NCBI GenBank assembly: GCA_037968995.1
Contig: JBBKWP010000070.1
Coordinates: 1-7,085 of the forward strand
DNA: 7,085 nucleotides
Direction of reading: 5' to 3'
From: JAEXNA01 sp037968995
Lineage (GTDB): Bacteria; Vulcanimicrobiota; Xenobia; Xenobiales; JADMJV01
Of this stretch, positions 1 to 5,926 are shown in pieces (the stretch's first letter is position 1; each line of letters opens with the position of its first letter). The notes under the pieces are model-generated. The model had not been told where the DNA came from, ran no database searches, and saw only the letters and a list, made by a program, of their open reading frames with translations. A program made the position numbers and the translations under genes.

Positions 1-731
1 GGCCGGCCTTTCTTCAAATGCGCACCGAACTGGCGACCCTGCGTTGGCGTTCCGGCGGGGCTTTCAAGGCTCCCGTCGTGATTCGAGTGCCCATCGGAGG
101 CTATCTACGAGGCGGCGGACCGTACCACAGTCAGTCAGGCGAAGTTCTCTTCACGCACACTCCCGGAGTGCGGGTGATCTTTCCCTCCAACGCCGAAGAC
201 GCCAACGGACTTTTGCGAACCGCCATGCGTTGTGATGATCCGGTCTTGTTCCTGGAACACAAACATCTTTATCGCCAGACTCACAACAAAGGGAAGAATC
301 CCGGCTCAGAGTTCAGCATTCCCTTCGGCAAAGCGAAAGTGGTTCGCGAAGGGTCCGATCTCACGGTCATCACCTACGGAGCCTTGGTCTATCGCTGCGA
401 GCAGGCGGCCAAGGAGATCGAAAAAGAGAGTGGACAGAGCGTGGAGATCCTGGATCTTCGCAGTCTTTCGCCGTACGACTGGGACGCCATCTCAGCTTCC
501 GTCAAAAAGACCTCGAAGGTGATCGTGGCCCACGAGGACACCCTTTCATGGGGGTACGGTGCCGAGATCGCAAGTCGTATCGCCGACGAGCTTTTCGAGT
601 GGCTGGACGGTCCGGTTCGTCGCATCGGCGCCACCGACACCTTCGTCGGCTACGCTCCCCAACTCGAAGAAGCGACCCTCCCGAACCCGACCACCATCGC
701 CGTTGCCATGCGAGAACTTTTGGCTTACTAG
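1..731 (+). CDS. 2-oxoacid dehydrogenase E1 component, beta subunit (3' part)
   Basis: C-terminal part of a thiamine-diphosphate-dependent E1 beta subunit, which decarboxylates a 2-oxoacid and passes the acyl group to the lipoyl E2. The frame is open from base 3 with no start, and the residues before the first Met (PAFLQ) fit the family, so the gene begins outside the window. The central pyrimidine-binding fold shows RVPIGGYLRGGGPYHSQSGE, then FPSNAEDANGLLRTA and DDPVLFLEHKHLYRQ. The transketolase C-terminal domain starts near base 330 (VREGSDLTVITYGA) and runs through EILDLRSLSPYDWD, VIVAHEDT and ATDTFVGYAPQLEEATLPN. YHSQSGE and EHKHLYR resemble branched-chain (2-oxoisovalerate) E1 beta more than pyruvate E1 beta. 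In many bacteria this type is fused to the alpha subunit in one chain, which cannot be judged here. The true substrate is uncertain. TAG stop. Confidence 0.93.
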   Translation, partial: PAFLQMRTELATLRWRSGGAFKAPVVIRVPIGGYLRGGGPYHSQSGEVLFTHTPGVRVIFPSNAEDANGLLRTAMRCDDPVLFLEHKHLYRQTHNKGKNPGSEFSIPFGKAKVVREGSDLTVITYGALVYRCEQAAKEIEKESGQSVEILDLRSLSPYDWDAISASVKKTSKVIVAHEDTLSWGYGAEIASRIADELFEWLDGPVRRIGATDTFVGYAPQLEEATLPNPTTIAVAMRELLAY

Positions 732-760
732 GTCCGCAGGCCCTTAGGGCCAGCGGACCT
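730..760 (+). terminator. strong stem-loop at the end of the E1 beta gene
   Basis: AGGTCCGC (730-737) pairs perfectly with GCGGACCT (753-760). After one A/A mismatch, GGCCC (739-743) pairs with GGGCC (747-751) around a 3-base loop. The stem begins inside the TAG stop codon. No T-run follows on either strand, so it is not a textbook intrinsic terminator. It lies between convergent genes and could end or protect transcripts from both sides. Confidence 0.5.
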
Positions 761-798
761 CACTTGGAGCTTAGTCAGCCAGGGCCCATAAAGGTAAG

Positions 799-817
799 GG
801 TCTACGCCTCATAGACC
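799..817 (-). terminator. stem-loop over the stop codon of the 377-residue gene
   Basis: GGTCTA (799-804) pairs with TAGACC (812-817) around a 7-base loop. The hairpin includes the TAG stop of the minus-strand gene. Read on the minus strand it is followed by CTTACCTTTAT, which is only partly T-rich, so this is a weak terminator candidate. Confidence 0.3.
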
Positions 818-1935
818 GTCATGAGGCCAGTATCTTTATTTCGGACGACCGCGCAGCCGTTCAGCTTGAAGGTCTCTTCCGCTCCTCGATTTTCGTACAC
901 AATATGATCCTGATAAGCCAGCGCTAAGGAGAGAGTTCCTGGTGCCTTTCTCACAGCAAACGAGTCGGCCAAGAACCCGACGCCGTTATGTCCTCTTCGG
1001 GTGATGGACGCTGATATCACATCGCCAGTCCCTGAATCGGCTTCTAACAAAGCTCCATAGAGGCCATCTGTGTGGTCTAGGTCTGTGCCTTTTCCAGGAG
1101 CAAAAGGGTAAGAAGCAACCACGACTCTGTTCTCATCAATGTCTAAATCATCGCCACCTTGGTCAAGGTTTTTCAGCCCACTCACCGCTTGGGAAACACT
1201 TTTTATGGTCTTGCGCGCTTCCGATACCAGAGTCGCATCCTTTTTAGACAGCTTTTGAAGGTCAGGATATTCTCCGTCAGCGGACAACTTGAACTCGAAT
1301 TGCTCTTGAAAGGCTTGTCGATTTAGGGTGGGAAGTTGTTGAAGACTCTCACTGCGGACGTTTTCTTTAGTGGTGAGTTGGATCTCGTTCCCCTGGATGG
1401 TCACGTTATTGTCCCGCCAGCGTCCTGCTTTCTCTGTGTAGTTATGGTCAGTTTTGCTGGTTCGTTCCATAGAAAACGATTTATATTCATTACGAGCTTG
1501 GAACTCTTGGACTTCCCCCTCATTATCCGTGCGGAGGACACCTAGTTTAAGAGGTTGGTCGCCCCAGGCCTCGTCCCAACTCTTGATCACTCCACCCCCC
1601 AGACCTAGAAGGGTGGCCCCTCCCAGAACGGGGTTGACGGCGAAGGCGACGAGGGTGAGGGGAACTACACTGGCCGTGCCAAACACACGAAGTGCTTTCA
1701 TACCAGCGGATAGGACGCTCTCCTTCTTGCCACCGATCTGTATCTGGTCAGGACGGCGATCAGTATCGGTTCTCGTATCGTCGAGTTGGCGAAAGGTATC
1801 GGCGCCTTCTTTGACACGGCCGACCACTTCATCGGCGAAACTTTCAACGACCTTTTCTTTGCGATATGCGAGTGCCTGCTCATAGGTAGGTTTTTTAGGG
1901 AGTTGGCTGTTTCTGTTCGCGGTCAAGATGTTCAT
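802..1935 (-). CDS. hypothetical protein, 377 residues, with one long hydrophobic Gly-rich segment
   Basis: I do not recognise this protein. The start is secure: ATG is preceded by AGGAGG (1943-1948) with a 7-base spacer. Residues 1-75 are polar and charged (YEQALAYRKEKVVESFADEV, then a D/T/R-rich stretch). Residues 83-118 are hydrophobic and glycine-rich (FGTASVVPLTLVAFAVNP, then GGATLLGLGGG), long enough for one or two membrane passes broken at Asn-Pro. Residues 119-255 are polar and rich in Q, E and K. The C-terminal 120 residues (DLDIDENRVVVASYPFAPG, then HTDGLYGALLEAD and GFLADSFAVRK) look like a small globular beta-containing domain. There is no N-terminal signal peptide. Five sampled 60-base lines average about 47% GC, against about 62% in sampled lines of the HD, glycosidase and E1 genes, which may point to separate ancestry. 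It is convergent with E1 beta and appears monocistronic. Confidence 0.8.
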   Translation of the reverse strand: MNILTANRNSQLPKKPTYEQALAYRKEKVVESFADEVVGRVKEGADTFRQLDDTRTDTDRRPDQIQIGGKKESVLSAGMKALRVFGTASVVPLTLVAFAVNPVLGGATLLGLGGGVIKSWDEAWGDQPLKLGVLRTDNEGEVQEFQARNEYKSFSMERTSKTDHNYTEKAGRWRDNNVTIQGNEIQLTTKENVRSESLQQLPTLNRQAFQEQFEFKLSADGEYPDLQKLSKKDATLVSEARKTIKSVSQAVSGLKNLDQGGDDLDIDENRVVVASYPFAPGKGTDLDHTDGLYGALLEADSGTGDVISASITRRGHNGVGFLADSFAVRKAPGTLSLALAYQDHIVYENRGAEETFKLNGCAVVRNKDTGLMTVYEA

Positions 1936-1949
1936 TTTAGATCCTCCTG

Positions 1950-1972
1950 GTGTCGTGTTTAGAATACGACAC
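1950..1972. promoter_or_regulatory. 23-bp palindrome just upstream of the 377-residue gene's ribosome-binding site
   Basis: GTGTCGT (1950-1956) and ACGACAC (1966-1972) are perfect inverted repeats. Pairing continues inward through one G.T wobble and two T-A pairs to a 3-base loop. It ends one base before the AGGAGG site. It could be a DNA operator for a dimeric regulator or an mRNA hairpin affecting ribosome access. No convincing -35/-10 pair was found here. TTGACC (complement of 1976-1981) and TATTCT (complement of 1961-1966) are only 9 bases apart. Confidence 0.5.
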
Positions 1973-2024
1973 GGTGGTCAACCAGAGGCTGCGAAAGCGT
2001 GACTCGTGTGAACAGGTTGTTAAA

Positions 2025-2052
2025 AGTGTGGTAGTTTCTCTCCGTCCACACT
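2025..2052 (-). terminator. candidate intrinsic terminator after the rhodanese gene
   Basis: AGTGTGG and CCACACT are perfect 7-base inverted repeats (2025-2031 and 2046-2052) with a 14-base loop, extendable outward by two G.T pairs. On the minus strand the stem runs into CTTTTAAC, a short T-run. It lies 31 bases past the rhodanese stop. The long loop makes it weaker than a typical terminator. Confidence 0.4.
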
Positions 2053-2082
2053 CCAGCGCCCAGGCCCGGCAAACAAAGCTGC

Positions 2083-2544
2083 TCAATTGGTAGGGTATCC
2101 TCCCTTTTTCCAGGCCGCGAACCCGTCTTTAAGAACGAAGATCTTGGGGTGTCCTTCTTGGGCTAGCAGCGCGGCCAGCGCGTGAGCCTTGGGACAACGG
2201 GGTCCGTCGCAGTAGGTGATGAGAGTTGGGGGTTCTCCGCCGCCGTGGCCCTGATCTTGTAAGCGGCCAATGAACTCGGGAAGTCGCGCTTCGAACTCAT
2301 TGGGAGGCAGGTTGAGCGAGCCGATGATCTTGCCAGAGTGATAGGCGCTTGCTGCGCGGGCGTCGAGAAAGACGGCTTTTTTCTGAGCAAACAGCGCGAA
2401 ACCATCTTCTAAACTTATTTCGTTCTGTCTTAGGTCGGGCAGCGGACGAAAGATAGGTAACGGCTCCTCGCGTAGAGCGTTCGTAGCCAGACCTAGAAGG
2501 CAGGCGATTGCGAACAGGAGAACGATGGAAAGTGGTGTTCTCAC
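2083..2544 (-). CDS. membrane-anchored or exported rhodanese-like protein
   Basis: Single-domain rhodanese of 153 residues with an N-terminal hydrophobic segment (residues 5-20, LSIVLLFAIACLLGLA), so the domain likely sits outside the cytoplasm. Domain landmarks are VFLDARAASAYHSGKIIGS (58-76), LNLPPNEF (77-84), ITYCDGPRCPKA (109-120) with presumed catalytic Cys112 in the anion-binding loop, and FVLKDGFAAWKKGGYP (136-151). Such domains carry sulfur as a cysteine persulfide or bind small oxyanions; the actual substrate is unknown. Cys15 in AIAC could be a weak lipobox, but the n-region is very short, so a plain anchor is as likely. The start is GTG with a weak GGAG five bases upstream; no better in-frame start was seen. 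It follows the glycosidase gene by 38 bases and is probably co-transcribed with it. Confidence 0.88.
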   Translation of the reverse strand: MRTPLSIVLLFAIACLLGLATNALREEPLPIFRPLPDLRQNEISLEDGFALFAQKKAVFLDARAASAYHSGKIIGSLNLPPNEFEARLPEFIGRLQDQGHGGGEPPTLITYCDGPRCPKAHALAALLAQEGHPKIFVLKDGFAAWKKGGYPTN

Positions 2545-2582
2545 GCGGGCTCCATACCGTAGCTATTCCCGACAGACTTCAC

Positions 2583-3377
2583 CTACCTCCTCCCGGCCTT
2601 CACTCCCAGAAAGGCGGGCACGGAGACGACACCGGGCAGAGTGGCGTCTTTCTTCGGAGTCCTAAGCGCGAACTGCGTCGACTTCCCCCCGTCGAAGTTG
2701 AGCGCCCTCCAGGCCCCGACGCCACCTTTATTCACCGATTCCCGCAAAATGTTGGGAAGCTCGGCTAAAGTTGTGCGAGATGTTCCGCTCATAACGTACA
2801 GGATGACCCGGCCTTGGTCATCGATGGCTACCCCACTGCGGGCCGCCAAGGCCTCGGTTTCGAGACCCTCGATGGGCTCACCATCCCACACCAGTCGTGG
2901 ACCGGCCTGGAAGAGAACCGGCACATCTTTGGGAAGGGCTTCGCCGCGCGTTTTCAAACCGGCCCGTGCACCGTTCCAGAAGAACAGTCCGCCGAACACG
3001 CCGCCCTGGGCAAGATCGGGATTCAGGGTGTGGCCTAATCGTTGATGGAGACCAATGACCGCGTCTGCGCCGTCAAAATAGGAGCAGTTGATGACCGCCT
3101 GTTGCCCAAATTTGGTGGCGATTTCGGCGGCCTGGCTTATGCGCGAGTTCTTGTTGAGATCGGAGGCCAACAGCAAAGAGAATCGAACAACTTTGGGATC
3201 GCATCGAAGCTGAGAGATGACCAATTTTCTGGGAGACGTGAGATAGACTTCGCGATACTCCATCCCTGAAGCAACCTCCTCAAAATTCGGAATCGACGGG
3301 GCGGCCGAACTGGTCGCACATCCTCCCAGCAGAAGGAGCACCAAGAACAAGGGAATGCAACGACACGTGAAAGTCAT
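2583..3377 (-). CDS. phosphodiester glycosidase (NAGPA-domain) lipoprotein
   Basis: A 264-residue protein of the NAGPA family (PF09992, formerly DUF2233), related to the enzyme that removes GlcNAc from mannose-6-phosphate diesters. Bacterial members are thought to act on phosphodiester-linked sugars in envelope polymers; the substrate here is unknown. The N-terminus is a lipoprotein signal (CIPLFLVLLLLGGC, lipid-acceptor Cys20). Family motifs appear in order: VINCSYFDG (95-103), FQAGPRLVWDG (156-166), ARSGVAIDDQGR (179-190), LNFDGGKSTQF (226-236; many relatives have DGGGS) and VPAFLGV at the C-terminus. ATG is preceded by AGGA with a 6-base gap. TAG stop. The start overlaps the divergent HD gene by 23 bases, so its promoter must lie within that gene's coding sequence. 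The rhodanese gene follows. Confidence 0.9.
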   Translation of the reverse strand: MTFTCRCIPLFLVLLLLGGCATSSAAPSIPNFEEVASGMEYREVYLTSPRKLVISQLRCDPKVVRFSLLLASDLNKNSRISQAAEIATKFGQQAVINCSYFDGADAVIGLHQRLGHTLNPDLAQGGVFGGLFFWNGARAGLKTRGEALPKDVPVLFQAGPRLVWDGEPIEGLETEALAARSGVAIDDQGRVILYVMSGTSRTTLAELPNILRESVNKGGVGAWRALNFDGGKSTQFALRTPKKDATLPGVVSVPAFLGVKAGRR

Positions 3378-4653
3378 AAGGGATCCTGTTCACGGGGACA
3401 TGGAGTTTCCCTCGGAGTTGATGGGGTTGATCGACACTCGAGAGTTTCAGAGATTGCGAGGTGTACGACAACTTGGGACAGCTAACTTCGTGTACCCGGG
3501 AGCGGTCCATTCCCGCTTTGAACACTCGTTGGGAACGTGCTGGCTGGCCTCGAAACTGCTCGACATCGTGGCTCCGGACCTCTCAAGCCGGGAGCGTCTA
3601 GAGATCCTGGCCGCGGCTCTCGTTCACGACGTGACCCACGTTCCATTTGGCCACACTTTAGAAGATGAGCGGCGCGTCTTCGAACGCCACGACACCCCCG
3701 AGCGGATCCGGTCAGCCCTCCCGAAAGGCGAGTTGGGGAAAGCTCTGGCAGGAGCTCAACTTTTGGACCCGGTTCTCGAGATTTCGCTTGATGCAACGAA
3801 CTGGAAGCACCAGATCACCGCCGGTGCCGTGGGAGCGGATCTACTCGACTACCTGGCCCGCGATGCTTTTTTTTGCGGGCTGAATCAGCGTTATGATGCT
3901 CGGATCTTTAAGCTGTTCGGTCTCAGCAAAGAGGCTAAGCCGCAACTTTTTCTGGACGCCCAACGCAACGGGGTGCTCCGTCAGGACGCTCTGTCCGAGA
4001 TCATTCATCTGTTGCGGATTCGGTATTTTCTCTCGGAGAGAGTGTACTTCCATCACACGAAAACGGTATCCGGCGCTATGGTGAGCCGAGCGGTGGAAGA
4101 GGCCGTCGTTCATGGTTTGACCCAATCTGAGATTGCCAACTGCACCGACGAAGGTCTGCTGAGTCTGTTGGAAACTCGGTTCTCAGATCTTACTACGACA
4201 ACACACCTGTTACAGAAGCTGCGTTCGAGAAAGCTGTACAAGAGAGTGTTTCTTCTCACAGCCGAACTCCCAGAGCAACGCCGACTCGAGTTCGTGGAAG
4301 CCTATCACTTCGATGCTGAGGGCCGTGCCAAAGCAGAAGCTGAGATCGCTCGGGCGGCCAAGCTGAGGCCGGAACATCTGATCGTGTATTGTCCGGCTTT
4401 GAAGATGCAGCTCAAAGAAGGCCGTTTTCTAGTGCGAGTGGATGGTGGCGCCGAGCGCATGCTCGATGAACTTCCGGTGGACGAAATCGGAATTCTCAAG
4501 GAGCGTCATCGACGCCTGTGGCGTTTTTACGTCTTTCTGAGTCCCGAACACATGTCCAAGGCGCAGAATGTCGCGCGGATCTGCGAAGAGCACTTTGGTG
4601 AGTCTAATCATCTGCCGCGCTACCAAAGCGGACAGCTTTTTTTGGGGGTTTGA
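3355..4653 (+). CDS. HD-domain phosphohydrolase (COG1078, SAMHD1/dGTPase-like)
   Basis: A 432-residue cytoplasmic metal-dependent phosphohydrolase, probably acting on nucleotides. It begins with the family hallmark KVIRDPVHGDMEF, then REFQRLRGVRQLG (29-41). Metal and substrate residues by comparison with SAMHD1: SRFEHSLG with Arg54 and His57; ALVHDVTHVPFGH with His91, Asp92 and His95; ADLLDYLARD with Asp162, Tyr166 and Asp170. Leu163 stands where SAMHD1 has a phosphate-binding Lys. The C-terminal half (YFLSERVYFHHTK, then RPEHLIVYCPALKM) is typical of COG1078 proteins. No ribosome-binding site fits the ATG at 3355 well: AGGAG ends 16 bases upstream. GTG at 3367, giving MKVIRDP, is an equally good start. 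Codons 171-174 contain a T8 run. TGA stop. Confidence 0.92.
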   Translation: MQRHVKVIRDPVHGDMEFPSELMGLIDTREFQRLRGVRQLGTANFVYPGAVHSRFEHSLGTCWLASKLLDIVAPDLSSRERLEILAAALVHDVTHVPFGHTLEDERRVFERHDTPERIRSALPKGELGKALAGAQLLDPVLEISLDATNWKHQITAGAVGADLLDYLARDAFFCGLNQRYDARIFKLFGLSKEAKPQLFLDAQRNGVLRQDALSEIIHLLRIRYFLSERVYFHHTKTVSGAMVSRAVEEAVVHGLTQSEIANCTDEGLLSLLETRFSDLTTTTHLLQKLRSRKLYKRVFLLTAELPEQRRLEFVEAYHFDAEGRAKAEAEIARAAKLRPEHLIVYCPALKMQLKEGRFLVRVDGGAERMLDELPVDEIGILKERHRRLWRFYVFLSPEHMSKAQNVARICEEHFGESNHLPRYQSGQLFLGV

Positions 4654-4675
4654 TCCAGGAAACCAAAGCACAAAG

Positions 4676-4705
4676 AAGCCTGCCTCCCGAAGGGGAAGCA
4701 GGCTT
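4676..4705 (-). terminator. hairpin between the HD gene and the DUF3618 operon
   Basis: AAGCCTGC (4676-4683) pairs perfectly with GCAGGCTT (4698-4705). After one C/A mismatch, TCCC (4685-4688) pairs with GGGA (4693-4696) around a 4-base loop. On the minus strand the stem is followed by CTTTGTGCTTTGGTTT, which is T-rich, so it best fits a terminator for the minus-strand operon ending at 4776. On the plus strand GGGTGTCACTC follows, so termination of the HD transcript would be less efficient. Confidence 0.65.
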
Positions 4706-4775
4706 GGGTGTCACTCACCTAGGAGATTGTCGCTAAGTTGGTTTTTACGACCGAACTAGGCTAAGCTTAGATTGA

Positions 4776-5540
4776 TTAGAAGCGAGGGCTAGGGTTGATG
4801 ACGCGTGTGGCATCGTCTCCTCGAGCATCGTGAAACGCTTGAACAGCGGCGGCTTCTACGCTGTCTTTGAGTTCGGAAGCTTCAGTGCGGCGCTTTTGTA
4901 CCTCTTCCTCCGCCATGCTTTTGGCGCGATGAGCCAATTCTTGAGCGCTTTCTTTGCTGCTCTCGAAAAGTTGGTCGCGATGAGGCCCGAAAAGCTCGTC
5001 TTCGCGACGAGTCGGTGGCAGAAGAGTTCCTAGTAGGATTCCCACGCCGAAAACAGCGGCTCCTAAGAGGAGGGGATGCTTGCGGTTCATGCGTCGAGCT
5101 TGAAGCACGGTCTTTCGCTGAAGTTCCGCCACCTTAGGCGCTCGGTCGAGCACACTTTGCGAAGCCATAGCTTGCTCGGCGTTACGGACCCTTTGGTTCA
5201 TTCGATCTGCTTGACCTTGGCGGTTCTCCCGTTCGGCCATCGAAATGATGACGCCGACTCCCAGACCCACTATGAGTGCTGGAAAGGGATTGTTTTTGAA
5301 GTAATTGACGGCGTCGTCACCTAGGCTCTGTACTGCAGGTTCGGCGGATTGGGCGAGTTGCTCCATCTTCTCTTCGACTTTTGCGGCCCCTTCGACGATG
5401 GCCTGTTGCGCGGCCACTCCCAGACTTCGCGGGGTGGCTTTGTCCTTGAGAGCTTGAGCGGTTCGGTCGATCTCGGCCCTGGTTCGGGCCATCTCTTGTT
5501 CGATCTGCTCCATGGTTTTTTCTTGACTTCTTAAGCTCAT
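4776..5540 (-). CDS. DUF3618 (YqjD-like) membrane protein
   Basis: A 254-residue protein, last in a three-gene operon. The N-terminus carries the DUF3618 signature (PF12277): MARTRAEIDRTAQALKDKATPR (17-38, key residues RTRAEIDRT and the TPR end). Two hydrophobic segments follow: NPFPALIVGLGVGVIISM (84-101) and HPLLLGAAVFGVGILLGTLL (155-174). The second leads into PPTRREDELFGPHRDQL, a juxtamembrane pattern seen in DUF3618/YqjD-type proteins. The long polar C-terminus (190-240) is rich in E, K, A and Q and probably helical or coiled-coil. The family is of unknown biochemical role; related YqjD binds ribosomes at the inner membrane in stationary-phase E. coli, but that function is not shown for DUF3618. 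The start ATG overlaps the previous stop (ATGA), with AAGGAG (5552-5557) 11 bases upstream. TAA stop. Confidence 0.87.
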   Translation of the reverse strand: MSLRSQEKTMEQIEQEMARTRAEIDRTAQALKDKATPRSLGVAAQQAIVEGAAKVEEKMEQLAQSAEPAVQSLGDDAVNYFKNNPFPALIVGLGVGVIISMAERENRQGQADRMNQRVRNAEQAMASQSVLDRAPKVAELQRKTVLQARRMNRKHPLLLGAAVFGVGILLGTLLPPTRREDELFGPHRDQLFESSKESAQELAHRAKSMAEEEVQKRRTEASELKDSVEAAAVQAFHDARGDDATRVINPSPRF

Positions 5541-5926
5541 GCTGTCAATCGCTCCTTCATAAAAGTTTTGTTAGCGGAAAGGCTTTGGCTGGTATGCTCA
5601 AAGTCGGGTACATTGTTGGCTGCACGGTGGACGCCGGTCCTCATAACAAAGGCTCCAATGATAGAAACCACGGCACCAACCACCAAAGACGCGCCCCATA
5701 AGGGCATCACGTTAGAGAGTCCTGCCACAGCACCGAGTAGCAAGAAGAGTAGCCCGGCGTAGACGACGCTTGCCCCTACTGTAACGGCCGCAGCATCTGC
5801 GGCAGCCTCCTTGGCGTTTTGACGAAGTTCGAGTTTGGCTAAACTGATCTCTTCTCGCGCGAGATTGGAAACCTCACCGGCGAGTTTTCCTAGTAGGCTT
5901 GGTATGTCTTGTTTAATAAGATCCAT
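5537..5926 (-). CDS. holin-X superfamily / DUF1469 (YqjE-like) membrane protein
   Basis: A 129-residue protein matching the putative holin superfamily III / DUF1469 pattern (PF07332). It has an amphipathic N-terminal helix (IPSLLGKLAGEVSNLAREE, then ISLAKLELRQNAKEAA), two adjacent transmembrane helices (about 46-70 and 75-97, separated by SNVMPLW) and a short basic/polar tail. Despite the name, chromosomal members are not known to lyse cells; E. coli YqjE is a membrane protein encoded beside YqjD. GGAGG (5936-5940) lies 9 bases before ATG. The start overlaps the upstream gene by 14 bases and the stop overlaps the DUF3618 start by 4, which indicates translational coupling. With no endolysin or phage genes nearby, a role in envelope organisation or stress is more likely than lysis. 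Confidence 0.85.
   Translation of the reverse strand: MDLIKQDIPSLLGKLAGEVSNLAREEISLAKLELRQNAKEAAADAAAVTVGASVVYAGLLFLLLGAVAGLSNVMPLWGASLVVGAVVSIIGAFVMRTGVHRAANNVPDFEHTSQSLSANKTFMKERLTA

Noticed and set aside
1454..1885. Plus-strand open frame of 143 codons opposite the orphan gene
   Set aside because: Arg/Ser/Pro-rich product with no domain-like pattern, and it lies entirely antisense to a frame with a strong ribosome-binding site.
1961..1981. Promoter TTGACC / TATTCT for the orphan gene
   Set aside because: The two elements are separated by only 9 bases, too close for sigma-70 binding.
2541..2555. Mini-frame ATG GAG CCC GCG TGA overlapping the rhodanese GTG start by 4 bases
   Set aside because: Only four codons and no ribosome-binding site at a workable distance; probably chance.
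2586..2591. AGGAGG on the minus strand at the end of the glycosidase gene
   Set aside because: It encodes the final Arg-Arg. The nearest GTG is 3 bases away and leads to a very short frame, and the rhodanese start is too far for it.
2641..3045. Plus-strand open frame of 134 codons opposite the glycosidase gene
   Set aside because: Antisense to a gene with clear family motifs; low-complexity Pro/Ser/Arg product.
4761..4770. CTAAGCTTAG palindrome between convergent genes
   Set aside because: Ten bases with no loop, no T-run and no repeat elsewhere in the window; probably chance.
5537..5926. Phage holin / lysis cassette
   Set aside because: The holin-X family is mostly chromosomal, there is no endolysin, spanin or phage gene nearby, and the operon partners point to a YqjD/YqjE-like module.
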